In this document: piece after piece, positions 10,395 through 18,871 of the stretch
Numbering within the stretch: position 1 is the stretch's first letter
How the letters are laid out: each line of letters opens with the position of its first letter
Assembly: GCF_001550065.1 (NCBI RefSeq)
Contig: NZ_LRUB01000011.1
Coordinates: 269,141-333,140, forward strand
Direction: 5' to 3'
Source of the DNA: Kordiimonas lipolytica
GTDB lineage: Bacteria > Pseudomonadota > Alphaproteobacteria > Sphingomonadales > Kordiimonadaceae
Length of the DNA stretch: 64,000 nt
Position numbers and translations under genes: made by a program
The notes under the pieces: model-generated
Databases searched by the model: none
Told to the model about the DNA's origin: nothing
The model's input: the letters and a program-made list of their open reading frames with translations, nothing else

Positions 10395-10463
10395 GGCGCT
10401 TTGCCATAGCCAATCAGGCAGGGCCGCTTTCCTTTTGACGCGGCCCCAGTTCCCCTTATAGTT

Positions 10464-11450
10464 ATGCCCATGATAAGGCATTCAATCATAGGCCTTTTGG
10501 CCATTCTGACTTGCGCGTGGGCTGTGGCTGCGCAGGCCAAAGAACCATTGACAAAAATTACCTTTGCAACCGACTGGAAGGCTCAGGCGGAGCATGGTGG
10601 CTTTTATCAGGCGCTGGCAAAGGGTTTTTACAAATCGCGCGGCCTTGATGTGACCATCCGTCCAGGCGGCCCGCAAACCGACAATCCACGCCTGATGGCC
10701 GCCGGAGCCCTTGATATAGCCATGGCATCCAACAGCTTTCAGCCAATCAACTTGATTGCCGCTGGTGCTGACGTGAAAGTGGTGATGGCAGCCTTCCAGA
10801 AAGACCCGCAGGTGATGATGGTGCATCCGCACGTGGTGGCCAGCGGGCTTGCTGACCTCAAAGAACGCCCGGTTTTCCTCGCTGATAGCGCCATCGCGAC
10901 GGTCTGGCCGTGGCTGAAGGCCCGGTTTGGCTATGCAGACAAGGACATTCGCAAATATACCTATTCCCTGGCGCCATGGCTTGCTAACCCGGAAACAGTA
11001 CAGGAGGGGTATGTCTCATCCGAACCGTTTACTGCGGAGCAGGCGGGCGTGGCACCAAAAGTATTCCTGCTGTCCGATGCGGGGTATCCAGGGTATTCAG
11101 CCATGGTGATGGTGCGGGGTGACTATATCGCCAGCAACAAACCTGTCGTAGCTGCCTTTATTGCGGCATCCATCGAAGGCTGGCGTGACTATCTGTGGGG
11201 TGACCCAACACCTGCTAATAACCTGATTCTAAGGGATAATCCTGAAATGACGCCGGCGTTGATCGCTAACGGCATTGCGGTGATGCGCCGAAACCAGATG
11301 GTTGGCGATCCCGATAGTATCGGGCAGATGAGCCATGCCAGATGGCAGCAATTCTACGACGAAATGTCTGGCCTGGGTATTCTTGAGAAAGGCTTGGATG
11401 TTAAGCGTGCCTATACCCTTGAATTTGTAGATCCAGAGAACGTCAACTGA
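10464..11450 (+). CDS. ABC importer substrate-binding protein, THI5/NMT1-like
   Basis: Periplasmic binding protein; 328 residues with a signal peptide (MIRHSIIGLLAILTCAWAVAAQA). The mature start, ITFATDWKAQAEHGGFYQALAKG, is the SsuA/THI5-like fold pattern seen in ThiY (pyrimidine precursor) and RibY (riboflavin) proteins; GGPQTDNPRLMAAGALDIAMA follows. It starts a three-gene importer with the ATPase (overlap 1 base) and permease. No TPP or FMN riboswitch can fit in the 69 bases to der, so the substrate cannot be fixed; thiamine precursor or riboflavin uptake are the best guesses. An alternative ATG lies at 10470. Confidence 0.85.
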   Translation: MPMIRHSIIGLLAILTCAWAVAAQAKEPLTKITFATDWKAQAEHGGFYQALAKGFYKSRGLDVTIRPGGPQTDNPRLMAAGALDIAMASNSFQPINLIAAGADVKVVMAAFQKDPQVMMVHPHVVASGLADLKERPVFLADSAIATVWPWLKARFGYADKDIRKYTYSLAPWLANPETVQEGYVSSEPFTAEQAGVAPKVFLLSDAGYPGYSAMVMVRGDYIASNKPVVAAFIAASIEGWRDYLWGDPTPANNLILRDNPEMTPALIANGIAVMRRNQMVGDPDSIGQMSHARWQQFYDEMSGLGILEKGLDVKRAYTLEFVDPENVN

Positions 11451-12184
11451 TGCTCAGCGTATCCAAGCTTTCATTCGCCTATGAGGGTGGCGCTCAAGTA
11501 TTGGACGATGTCAGTTTTGACCTCAAAGAAGGTGAAATTGTATCGCTCCTTGGGCCGAGCGGATGCGGAAAATCCACGATTCTCAGGCTGATAGCTGGCT
11601 TGATTGTGCCACAAAGCGGTTCGATGAAATGGAAGGATGGCACGACGCCAGAGACCGGTTTTGTTTTTCAGGACGCTGCCTTGATGCCTTGGGCGACGGT
11701 GACGGAAAACATCCACCTTCCCCTGAAGCTGAGAGGCCAGGAACTGGCTGAAGGCCATTTGAACCGGCTCCTTGCGTATGTCGGGCTTTCAGGCCTGGAA
11801 ACGCGCTTCCCGCAGGCACTATCGGGTGGGCAGCAGATGCGGGTTTCGATTGCACGGGCGCTGGCTGCCGACGCAACGCTGCTATTGATGGACGAGCCTT
11901 TCGGCGCCCTTGATGAGATACTGCGCTTTCGCATGAATGACCTGATGCTGAAGCTCAAGGCAGAACAGGGCTGGTCTGGCCTGTTTGTGACCCACAGCAT
12001 TTATGAAGCGGTCTATCTGTCTGACAGGATATTGGTGATGGATACAGGTCGGATCGCAGGTGAGGTCACTCCTGGACTTGATCGATCGCTCGAAGCACAG
12101 GATCAGAGGTCCTCCCAAGCCTTCCTTGATGCCGCGCGCCAGGTTGGCGCCCTCCTGGAGGCCGGGAGCATGGAAAATGCGTAA
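11450..12184 (+). CDS. ABC importer ATP-binding protein (SsuB/TauB/ThiZ type)
   Basis: Cytoplasmic ATPase of the importer; 244 residues. Walker A GPSGCGKST (about residue 36), Q-loop GFVFQDAALMPWATV, signature LSGGQQMRVSIARAL, Walker B LLLMDEPFGALDE, H-loop VTHSIYEAV. The start ATG shares its A with the stop of the binding-protein gene (ATGA), and its end overlaps the permease by 8 bases, so the three are one operon. Confidence 0.93.
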   Translation: MLSVSKLSFAYEGGAQVLDDVSFDLKEGEIVSLLGPSGCGKSTILRLIAGLIVPQSGSMKWKDGTTPETGFVFQDAALMPWATVTENIHLPLKLRGQELAEGHLNRLLAYVGLSGLETRFPQALSGGQQMRVSIARALAADATLLLMDEPFGALDEILRFRMNDLMLKLKAEQGWSGLFVTHSIYEAVYLSDRILVMDTGRIAGEVTPGLDRSLEAQDQRSSQAFLDAARQVGALLEAGSMENA

Positions 12185-12929
12185 AGTGATCCTACCCTTG
12201 CTGGCTTTTACCTTGATGATCTTTTTGTGGAGGTTTTTGGTAGAACTATATGAAATACCTAAGTTTATTCTTCCCATGCCTGAGGCAGTGGCAGCGTCAT
12301 TCTGGGAGAATTTCGGCAGCTTGATGGCAGCCCTGCTTGAAACCCTTCGGGTTACTTTTACGGCGCTGGCTGGCGCTATTGCGAGCGGTGTTTTGTTGGC
12401 ACTGCTGTTTTCCTTGTCGCGCTCCTTCGAGATGACTGTTTATCCCTTTGCGGTTGTGCTTCAGGTAACGCCGATCGTGTCTGTGGCGCCCTTGGTGCTT
12501 ATCTGGGTCGGGATAGATCATGTTGATCGCGCGCTTGTCATCATTGCCTGGCTGGCAGCGTTTTTCCCAATTTTGGCGAATATGTCGGCAGGGCTCAGGA
12601 GCGTGGACCGACACCTTGATGATCTTTTCACCCTCTATGGTGCCAGCCGCTGGCAACGCTTCTGGCGCCTATCGTGGCCCACTGCGCTGCCTTATCTGCT
12701 TGCAAGCCTGAAAGTAAGCGGCGGATTAGCGTTGATTGGCGCCGTAGTGGCAGAATTCGTTGCTGGATCCGGCGGCGCGACGGGGCTTGCGTGGCGCATT
12801 CTTGAAGCAGGCAACCGGCTGCAGGTTGAAAAGATGTTTGCTGGCTTGTTACTTCTGAGCCTTGCGGGCGTGGCTATTTTTTATAGCTTTTCCGTTCTCG
12901 AATGGGCTGTGATGCGAAAACGTCGCTAG
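12177..12929 (+). CDS. ABC importer permease (SsuC/TauC/ThiX type)
   Basis: Inner-membrane permease, 250 residues, about six membrane segments. BPD_transp_1 signs: EAA loop LDDLFTLYGASRWQRFWRLSWPTALPYLLASLKVS-like block near residues 145-175. I use the ATG at 12177 (MRKVILPLLAFTLMIF), which opens directly in the first membrane helix; an in-frame GTG at 12060 would only add residues read from within the ATPase gene. Its stop overlaps the convergent globin stop within the tetranucleotide CTAG. Confidence 0.9.
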   Translation: MRKVILPLLAFTLMIFLWRFLVELYEIPKFILPMPEAVAASFWENFGSLMAALLETLRVTFTALAGAIASGVLLALLFSLSRSFEMTVYPFAVVLQVTPIVSVAPLVLIWVGIDHVDRALVIIAWLAAFFPILANMSAGLRSVDRHLDDLFTLYGASRWQRFWRLSWPTALPYLLASLKVSGGLALIGAVVAEFVAGSGGATGLAWRILEAGNRLQVEKMFAGLLLLSLAGVAIFYSFSVLEWAVMRKRR

Positions 12930-13291
12930 CGATACAGGACTGCGTCCCTGAGGTGCTCGGCCGACTGCACTATCGTCTTTGCCTCATCTGGCGTGAGTTC
13001 GCTTTCATCCAAAGCCTGTACCAGGCATTCTAATAGCGCATCAAAATGCTCGTCGGTCAGTTTCCGCTTCATTACCAATCCCTTGTGGGCTTGCCGCATA
13101 TAGTCATGTGTGCCTTGGTTGGTTTCCATCAGCAAAGAAGAAAAGAACCAGACTTGCTTTCTTTTCAGGGCGTTGACATCTGGGTCTTTGAAAAATTCGG
13201 AGATTAAAGGGTTTGCGACCAACAGGTCATAAAAACGCGAAACAACTTTGTCCAATTTGTCTGTGACCTTGACGGACATTCCGGCAGTCAT
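12926..13291 (-). CDS. Truncated haemoglobin (group I-like)
   Basis: 2-on-2 globin binding haem; members scavenge NO or handle O2. 121 residues, the normal truncated-globin size. Helix B FYDLLVANP with Tyr21 at B10, LKRKQVWFFSSLL for helix E, and proximal His69 in RQAHKGL. I chose the ATG at 13289-13291 because GGAG lies 6 bases upstream and a TATAAT promoter lies just before; longer in-frame starts would run into that promoter. It is divergent from COX15 with about 100 bases between, and convergent with the importer permease. A role in protecting haem-copper respiration from NO is inference from the neighbourhood only. Confidence 0.85.
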   Translation of the reverse strand: MTAGMSVKVTDKLDKVVSRFYDLLVANPLISEFFKDPDVNALKRKQVWFFSSLLMETNQGTHDYMRQAHKGLVMKRKLTDEHFDALLECLVQALDESELTPDEAKTIVQSAEHLRDAVLYR

Positions 13292-13321
13292 AAATGTCTC
13301 CACAATACTAGACCCCATTGT

Positions 13322-13351
13322 ATTATAAGCAGATAGAGGAATGCGGCACAA
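13322..13351 (-). promoter_or_regulatory. Promoter of the globin gene
   Basis: Read on the - strand: TTGTGC (13346-13351), 18-base spacer, perfect TATAAT (13322-13327), 30 bases before the chosen ATG. Confidence 0.5.
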
Positions 13352-13392
13352 TGTCTCTTGCCCTTTGGACCTAATGGCGCTAGCAAACCGGC

Positions 13393-14424
13393 ATGATGTT
13401 TCAAACAGAAGATAAAGACCGCCGCGCGGTAGGTCGCTGGCTGCTGTTCATGGCCTTCATGGTGTTTGCCATGGTGGTTGTTGGCGGCGCGACAAGGCTG
13501 ACAGAATCGGGCCTGTCGATGGTTGATTGGCGCCCTGTAACCGGGGTTTTGCCGCCAATCGGTGACGATGCCTGGCAAGCAGAGTTCGCGAAATACCAGC
13601 AAAGCCCGGAATATAAGCTCAAGAACTATCACATGAGCGTCGAGGACTTTAAAGGCATCTTCTATTGGGAATGGGGGCACCGCCTGCTTGGTCGCCTGAT
13701 CGGCCTGTTCTTCTTTGTGCCCATGGTGTGGTTCTGGGCCAAGGGTAGGGTGCCAGACGGCTATAAGCCACGCCTGGCCGCTTTGTTCGTGCTGGGCGGC
13801 CTTCAGGGGCTGATGGGCTGGTACATGGTCATGTCCGGCCTTGTGGACGAGCCGGCGGTCAGTCATTACCGCCTGACAGCGCATCTTTCGCTGGCGCTTC
13901 TGATCTTCGCCGCGCTTTTCTGGACCGCGTTGTCTCTTTTGAACCCCAAACCCGCGGGCGGCACGCCGCTGCTCAAGCGCCTGACCCACACAGCCATGCT
14001 TGTTCTGGTGCTGCAACTGGTGATGGGCGCGCTGGTCGCGGGGCTGAAGGCGGGACACATCTTCAATACATGGCCACTGATGGGCGAGACCTTTGTGCCA
14101 GAAGGCCTTTGGTTCATGGAGCCTTGGTGGCTTAACATGCTGGATAACGCCATCACGGTGCAGTTTGACCACAGGATCGGCGCTTATGTGCTTACCATTC
14201 TCGTTGTAGTCATCGGTTTTATGGCGCAAAACGCCCCGCGAGAGACAAAAAACGCAGTTTACCTCTTGATCGGAGCGGTAGGCGTGCAGATGTTATTAGG
14301 CATCATAATGCTTCTGAAAGAAGTACCGGTCAGTTGGGGTACGGCCCACCAAGGTGGAGGCGTGCTCGTGCTGGCTGCAATAATAAATCTGATGCATAAA
14401 CAGCGAGGGAGGATCGCCAAGTGA
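13393..14424 (+). CDS. ctaA: Haem A synthase, COX15 type
   Basis: Inner-membrane enzyme that oxidises the haem O methyl group to give haem A for cytochrome aa3 oxidase. 343 residues, eight predicted helices. Haem-ligand His motifs: EWGHRLLGR, TAHLSLALL, FDHRIGAY and GTAHQGG. It lacks the extracellular Cys pair of the Bacillus type and has the long loop after GGATRLTESGLSMVDW, so it is the COX15 (type 2) form of alphaproteobacteria. Tandem ATG codons at 13393 and 13396 leave the start uncertain by one residue. cutA overlaps its end by 4 bases. Confidence 0.95.
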   Translation: MMFQTEDKDRRAVGRWLLFMAFMVFAMVVVGGATRLTESGLSMVDWRPVTGVLPPIGDDAWQAEFAKYQQSPEYKLKNYHMSVEDFKGIFYWEWGHRLLGRLIGLFFFVPMVWFWAKGRVPDGYKPRLAALFVLGGLQGLMGWYMVMSGLVDEPAVSHYRLTAHLSLALLIFAALFWTALSLLNPKPAGGTPLLKRLTHTAMLVLVLQLVMGALVAGLKAGHIFNTWPLMGETFVPEGLWFMEPWWLNMLDNAITVQFDHRIGAYVLTILVVVIGFMAQNAPRETKNAVYLLIGAVGVQMLLGIIMLLKEVPVSWGTAHQGGGVLVLAAIINLMHKQRGRIAK

Positions 14425-14762
14425 GCGACCATCAAGAAAACCAGCAATCAGAGTATGTCACCATCTATGTGATGGCCGAAAGCGAGGACGTTGCGGTTCA
14501 TATTTCCACGGCACTTGTGAAAGAGCGCATTGTGGCCTGCGCCAACGTAAACTCGGGCACGCGCTCTATTTATGAGTGGGACGGCATTATTCAGTTGGAA
14601 AATGAAGTGACCATCTTCATGAAAACGGCCCGCAGGAATGCGGAAAAGGCTGTAGCTCGCATCAAGGAACTGCACAGCTACGAAGTGCCGTGCATTACTG
14701 TGATGCCAATCGTTGGCGGAAACGCCGATTATATGACCTGGATCGAGCGCCAGATCGACTAG
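14421..14762 (+). CDS. cutA: Divalent cation tolerance protein CutA
   Basis: Small trimeric protein of the PII-like fold, linked in E. coli to copper tolerance although its biochemical role is unsettled. 113 residues: VTIYVMAESEDVAVHISTALVKERIVACANV, then the YEWDG...NEVTIFMKT strand pair and the LHSYEVPCI block typical of CutA. GTG start preceded by GAGGGAGG, overlapping the COX15 stop. The coupling with haem A synthesis may simply be co-transcription. Confidence 0.93.
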   Translation: MSDHQENQQSEYVTIYVMAESEDVAVHISTALVKERIVACANVNSGTRSIYEWDGIIQLENEVTIFMKTARRNAEKAVARIKELHSYEVPCITVMPIVGGNADYMTWIERQID

Positions 14763-14771
14763 CCTGATAGG

Positions 14772-15911
14772 CTATTTCAACCACAAGTTATAGAGGGCGG
14801 CGCCGTCATCGCCGCCTTCGCCTATATGCAGCGTGCCGCCTTCCAGGATCAAGGCACGACCGGATCCCTTGAGGTCCCACAGGCTTCCTTTCAGAAACAC
14901 GTTCATACCCCATTGGATGCCGTGGCGCTCAGCCTTGGCGGGCAGGGCGTATTTCACCCAGGCTTCGCCTTCAGTGATCTTGCCTATATCCGCCTTCCAG
15001 GCGTCGCCCGGTGGGGCGTCATTCAGGTATCCCTGCCAGGGTGCGTCCCACATTGTGTCTGTCAGGAAACTGGGCACCAGCAATAGTTCGACCCCTTCGC
15101 CTGCCATATAGCTAGTGGTGTCATCAAACCAGCTGTCAGCGCAGATCATGACACCGAACTTGTAGTCAGCCAGCGAGAAGGTTGGCAGGAATTCGGGCTT
15201 TGATCCCGTCGTAAAGCCGGTTTCAGACGGGATGGGATGAACTTTGCGGACGGCGTCTTCTTGCGGCACGCCGTCTGGACCGAACACAAAACCTGCGTTA
15301 AAGATGGGCCCATGGCCGTATGACAGGCTGTCGGGGTAAACGCCGGGCGTCATGAGCGCGCTTGACCCCGCAACAAGGGTAATGTCGTATTTCCTTGAAA
15401 GCGCACCATAGACTTTGAGCTGGGCATCAGCCGATGCGCGCGTCCGGGTGCGGATCAGCGCCGCGGACGTGTTATCTGGATCATCGAAGATAAACAGGTT
15501 CTTGAGGAACTGTGGCAGGTTATGGGTGATGATCGGCAGCATGGCCTCGGAACTGCTGGAGGCGTCATAGACACGGTTGCCTTGACCCGCTGCCAGAAGC
15601 CAGGTGCCTATATGCTCTGGCAACAGCACAATAGTGCCGGGCTTGAGCCAGCCTTTCTGCTTCGCCGCAGCCAAATAGCCGTCGATCTTGGCCTGGAATC
15701 GGTCGGGAGTCGCATAATCCAGTGGCTCCATATAGGGCTCGATGCCCACAACATTGCCGCTGCCTGTGTCGGTCCCGTAGCTGGCGGTCACCTTAAGGTG
15801 CAAGGCGGGTGCTTCCGACAGATTGGGCTTTAAGCCAGGCCAGAACAAATAAAAGCCGGCGGCCACAAGGACCGCCAGCGCTATCAGTTTCTTTTTGTGA
15901 CGCTTCAGCAT
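14772..15911 (-). CDS. Membrane-anchored carbon-nitrogen hydrolase (nitrilase fold)
   Basis: 379 residues: a short Lys/Arg-rich N-terminus, one membrane helix (ALAVLVAAGFYLFW) and a nitrilase-fold domain outside the cytoplasm. Catalytic triad visible: Glu99 in VLLPEHIG, Lys in AVRKVHPIP, Cys in FGVMICADSWF. Substrate unknown; the topology recalls apolipoprotein N-acyltransferase-like enzymes but only one helix is present. It ends 9 bases from cutA on the other strand; the reductase gene lies 12 bases upstream and is read in the same direction, so the two may be co-transcribed. Confidence 0.8.
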   Translation of the reverse strand: MLKRHKKKLIALAVLVAAGFYLFWPGLKPNLSEAPALHLKVTASYGTDTGSGNVVGIEPYMEPLDYATPDRFQAKIDGYLAAAKQKGWLKPGTIVLLPEHIGTWLLAAGQGNRVYDASSSSEAMLPIITHNLPQFLKNLFIFDDPDNTSAALIRTRTRASADAQLKVYGALSRKYDITLVAGSSALMTPGVYPDSLSYGHGPIFNAGFVFGPDGVPQEDAVRKVHPIPSETGFTTGSKPEFLPTFSLADYKFGVMICADSWFDDTTSYMAGEGVELLLVPSFLTDTMWDAPWQGYLNDAPPGDAWKADIGKITEGEAWVKYALPAKAERHGIQWGMNVFLKGSLWDLKGSGRALILEGGTLHIGEGGDDGAALYNLWLK

Positions 15912-15923
15912 GGATGAAGCCTA

Positions 15924-16934
15924 TCAGTCGTCCGCGAGGCGTACCACCTGTTTGCCAAAATTCCGCCCCTTCAGCACGCCCATAAAGGCTTGAGGTGCGT
16001 TTTCAATGCCATCGGCCACGCTTTCGCGGTACTTGAGCTTGCCTTCCTTGAGCCAGCCTGCGCCAACCTGGATCCATTCCTTACACAGGTCAGGATAATT
16101 GAAGACGATAAAACCCTGCATCTTCACGCTACGGCCAACCAGGATAGCGAGGTTGCGTGGGCCGGGCGGCATGTCTTCCAGTTTGTTGTCATAGACGGCG
16201 ATCATACCGCACAGTGCTACTCGAGCGTTGAAGTTCAGGTTGTTGATCACAGCTTCAAGCTGGGGGCCGCCGACATTTTCAAAATAGACGTCAATGCCGT
16301 TCGGGTTGGCGGCACGCGTGGCTTTATGGATATCCGAGGTCTTATAATTGAAGGCTTCATCAAAGCCCAGTTCGTCCTTCAGGTAGGCGACCTTGTCATC
16401 AGAGCCTGCACTACCGGCAACATGACAGCCCATGTTCTTGCCGATCTGGCCGACGACCTGACCGACAGCGCCTGATGCGGCAGAGACGAACAATTGCTCA
16501 CCTTCTTTGAGTTCCGCCACGCCCTTTAGGCCCACATAGGCTGTCATGCCCGGCATGCCAAGGATACCAAGATAGTAGGAGAGGGGGGCGAGATCAGGAT
16601 CAACCGGCTGGAAGCCTTCGCCGCCCGTAACCATATAGTTCGCCCAAAGGCCCATGCCTGTGAGGTAGGTACCCTCTGGGAACTTGCCACCATTGGATTT
16701 GACGACCTTCGCCACGATGCCCGCCTGCAGCGGTTCGCCTATCTGGAACGGCGGTACATAGCTTTTCATATCATTCATGCGGCCACGCATATAGGGGTCA
16801 ACCGACATGTAGATGGTTTGTAGAAGCATCTCGCCTTGGCCGGGCTCCGGCACCGCGGCTGTCGCCAGCTCAAAGTTTTCCGGTATCACCACGCCGTCTG
16901 GCCGGCTGGCGAGAAGGATTTGTTGGTTTTCCAT
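15924..16934 (-). CDS. NADP-dependent zinc-free MDR oxidoreductase (CurA/PTGR-like)
   Basis: 336 residues, medium-chain reductase of the leukotriene B4 dehydrogenase/curcumin reductase group that reduces activated C=C bonds with NADPH. N-terminal catalytic half (DPYMRGRMNDMKSYVPPFQIG), Rossmann motif AASGAVGQVVGQIGK, and YFENVGGPQLEAVI, all characteristic. No zinc-ligand cysteines. It is the promoter-proximal gene before the nitrilase-fold gene. Physiological substrate unknown. Confidence 0.9.
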   Translation of the reverse strand: MENQQILLASRPDGVVIPENFELATAAVPEPGQGEMLLQTIYMSVDPYMRGRMNDMKSYVPPFQIGEPLQAGIVAKVVKSNGGKFPEGTYLTGMGLWANYMVTGGEGFQPVDPDLAPLSYYLGILGMPGMTAYVGLKGVAELKEGEQLFVSAASGAVGQVVGQIGKNMGCHVAGSAGSDDKVAYLKDELGFDEAFNYKTSDIHKATRAANPNGIDVYFENVGGPQLEAVINNLNFNARVALCGMIAVYDNKLEDMPPGPRNLAILVGRSVKMQGFIVFNYPDLCKEWIQVGAGWLKEGKLKYRESVADGIENAPQAFMGVLKGRNFGKQVVRLADD

Positions 16935-17095
16935 GACTGTGCTGTCCCCAAGTTTGGATGTTTGACTCGTTCCTGATATGGGTCAGCCATGAAAAGGGGC
17001 AAGGGAAGGTCATAAAATGATGGGGTATTTAATTACCGTTTTATTAATTCATTGTTTTTACTTAATAAAATTGCAAAAATGGCTGAAAATAGCTG

Positions 17096-17123
17096 TTGAC
17101 TAGCGGTGAAATCCGCATATATT
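17096..17123 (+). promoter_or_regulatory. Promoter of rplM-rpsI
   Basis: TTGACT (17096-17101), 16-base spacer, TATATT (17118-17123), preceded by an A/T-rich stretch (17028-17080) resembling an UP element, as expected for a ribosomal protein operon. Confidence 0.6.
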
Positions 17124-17142
17124 GCCCGCCACGAACCGAAGT

Positions 17143-17162
17143 GCGGGTTTTGTCCCGCTTTT
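17143..17162 (+). promoter_or_regulatory. Terminator-like hairpin in the rplM leader
   Basis: GCGGG (17143-17147), loop TTTTGT, CCCGC (17154-17158), then TTTT, beginning about 13 bases after the predicted transcript start. A second palindromic element (ACCGGTTTACCGGT, 17181-17194) precedes the start codon. Together they could form an attenuator or an r-protein binding site. Confidence 0.4.
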
Positions 17163-17213
17163 AAGGTATTGAGAGTTTAACACCGGTTTACCGGTAACCG
17201 AGGCAAAATTGCG

Positions 17214-17672
17214 ATGAAAACATATTCCGCAAAACCTTCGGAGATCGAGAAGAAATGGCTCGTTGTAGACGCAGAAGACGTAGTTCTGGGTCGTCTGGCA
17301 CAAGCCGTTGCAGTTGTTCTCCGTGGCAAGCACAAGCCAACTTACACGCCGCACATGGATTGCGGTGACAATGTAATCGTCATCAACGCTGAAAAAGTGA
17401 AGCTGACCGGCAAGAAGCTTGCTGACAAAGTTTACTACCGTCACACTGGCCACCCAGGTGGTATCAAGTCTGCTACTGCAGGCGAGATCCTGACTGGCCG
17501 TTTCCCAGAGCGCGTTATTGAAAAAGCGATCGAGCGTATGATCCCTAAAGGTCCGCTTGGCCGTCAACAAATGCGCAACCTGCGTGTATACGCCGGTACT
17601 GAGCATCCACATGCCGCACAAGAGCCTCAGGTTCTCGACGTTGCTGCAATGAACCCGAAGAACAAGAGGTAA
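17214..17672 (+). CDS. rplM: 50S ribosomal protein L13
   Basis: Early-assembly protein of the large ribosomal subunit; 152 residues. Recognised from [38 protein letters not shown], the HTGHPGG block and [19 protein letters not shown] C-terminal region. The start ATG follows GAGGC at a suitable distance. Followed by rpsI after 5 bases, the normal pairing. Confidence 0.98.
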   Translation: MKTYSAKPSEIEKKWLVVDAEDVVLGRLAQAVAVVLRGKHKPTYTPHMDCGDNVIVINAEKVKLTGKKLADKVYYRHTGHPGGIKSATAGEILTGRFPERVIEKAIERMIPKGPLGRQQMRNLRVYAGTEHPHAAQEPQVLDVAAMNPKNKR

Positions 17673-17677
17673 GCGAC

Positions 17678-18157
17678 ATGGCCGATCTTCAGGACCTTAA
17701 AGAACTGACCGGCGAAGCAGCTGCTGTTGCCGCCGACGTTACCGAAGAGCGCACGCCGGTTGTTGACGACCTTGGTCGCTCCTATGCCACTGGCAAGCGT
17801 AAAGACGCTATTGCCCGCGTTTGGGTTAAGCCTGGCTCCGGTAAAGTGACTGTAAACGGTCGCGATCAGGAAACTTACTTCGCACGTCCAACGCTGCGCC
17901 TGATCGTTAACCAGCCTTTCCAGGTTGCTGGCCGCGAAAATCAATATGATGTTATCGCTACCGTTAAAGGCGGCGGTCTTTCCGGCCAAGCTGGCGCGGT
18001 TAAGCACGGCATCTCCAAAGCGCTTCAGCTGGCCGAGCCTGAGCTGCGTGCTGCCCTTAAGGCTGCAGGCTTCCTCACTCGCGACAGCCGTGTGGTTGAA
18101 CGTAAGAAATACGGTAAAGCAAAAGCTCGCCGTTCCTTCCAGTTCTCCAAGCGTTAA
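17678..18157 (+). CDS. rpsI: 30S ribosomal protein S9
   Basis: Small-subunit protein whose C-terminal tail reaches the P-site tRNA. 159 residues, about 30 longer than E. coli S9 because of an acidic/Ala N-terminal extension (residues 1-30) seen in many alphaproteobacteria. The S9 core begins [40 protein letters not shown] and the terminal RRSFQFSKR are diagnostic. Co-transcribed with rplM; terminator follows. Confidence 0.98.
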   Translation: MADLQDLKELTGEAAAVAADVTEERTPVVDDLGRSYATGKRKDAIARVWVKPGSGKVTVNGRDQETYFARPTLRLIVNQPFQVAGRENQYDVIATVKGGGLSGQAGAVKHGISKALQLAEPELRAALKAAGFLTRDSRVVERKKYGKAKARRSFQFSKR

Positions 18158-18220
18158 GCGTTACAGAGTTTCTGTTTCGAGTATTTGTACCGAGTACCAA
18201 ACAATATTGTTCAGAGTTCA

Positions 18221-18247
18221 AAAGGCTGCCCCACGGGGCGGCCTTTT
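18221..18247 (+). terminator. Terminator of rplM-rpsI
   Basis: AAAGGCTGCCCC / GGGGCGGCCTTT stem with one T-G pair and a tight loop, followed by TTTTG. Nearly the same sequence recurs at 18831. Confidence 0.8.
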
Positions 18248-18318
18248 TTGTTGCTTCCTTCATTTCTTTTCAGATAGTGATAGTTCTACATTAAGAGATA
18301 ATTCATATTGGGGGTACC

Positions 18319-18813
18319 ATGAGAAACATAGCGGTCATTGCAGCGTTGCTGATTGGGTTGTCAGCAGCTGTTGCTGCTGATGAATTTGAAGAAAAAGCAC
18401 TGCGTATCATTGAACTTGACAACACCACGCAACCGTCTATCGACATGATGGATGAGATGATACGCTCTCTGCAGCCCATGATGATTAACCAAATGTATCA
18501 GGATTTTACTGATCAGGGTAAAGCAGTGAAACGCGAGACCGTTGTCAAATTGGTCAACGAGTGGCGTGAGTTAGTGATTGTCGAGTTCAGTGAAAAAATG
18601 ACGCCATTGTTGGTCAAAGAATATCGAAAGCATTTCAGTGTCGAAGAGATGGATCAAATGATCCAGATAATGGAGACGCCAGCTTATCAGACCTTTTCAA
18701 GCAGAACGCCAGAGATTATGAAGTCTGCCGGCGATGCTGGTGAACGTCTAGGGCAGGAACTTGGGCAAAAAATAATGTTGGATCTTCTGGAGAAATATCC
18801 AGATCTCCGATAG
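18319..18813 (+). CDS. Exported DUF2059 protein
   Basis: 164 residues with a clean signal peptide (RNIAVIAALLIGLSAAVAADE) and an all-helical mature part: LLVKEYRKHFSVEEMDQMIQIMETPAYQ is the DUF2059 signature. Function unknown; the domain occurs in periplasmic proteins. GGGG lies 7 bases before the ATG. It stands alone between two almost identical terminators. Confidence 0.85.
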   Translation: MRNIAVIAALLIGLSAAVAADEFEEKALRIIELDNTTQPSIDMMDEMIRSLQPMMINQMYQDFTDQGKAVKRETVVKLVNEWRELVIVEFSEKMTPLLVKEYRKHFSVEEMDQMIQIMETPAYQTFSSRTPEIMKSAGDAGERLGQELGQKIMLDLLEKYPDLR

Positions 18814-18830
18814 CCATGATACGTTGGCAG

Positions 18831-18860
18831 AAAAAGCCGCCCTACGGGGCGGCCTTTTTT
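18831..18860. terminator. Terminator between the DUF2059 gene and the GNAT gene
   Basis: GCCGCCC / GGGCGGC core stem with loop TAC and flanking A- and T-runs (AAAAA before, TTTTTT after), so it can act in both directions for the two convergent genes. Confidence 0.75.
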
Positions 18861-18871
18861 GTTGTCTGTCT

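Noticed and set aside
10395..10463. TPP or FMN riboswitch upstream of the importer
   Set aside because: The gap is only 69 bases and holds none of the conserved riboswitch cores.
9804..10481. 225-codon - strand frame
   Set aside because: Antisense shadow of der with no domain signal.
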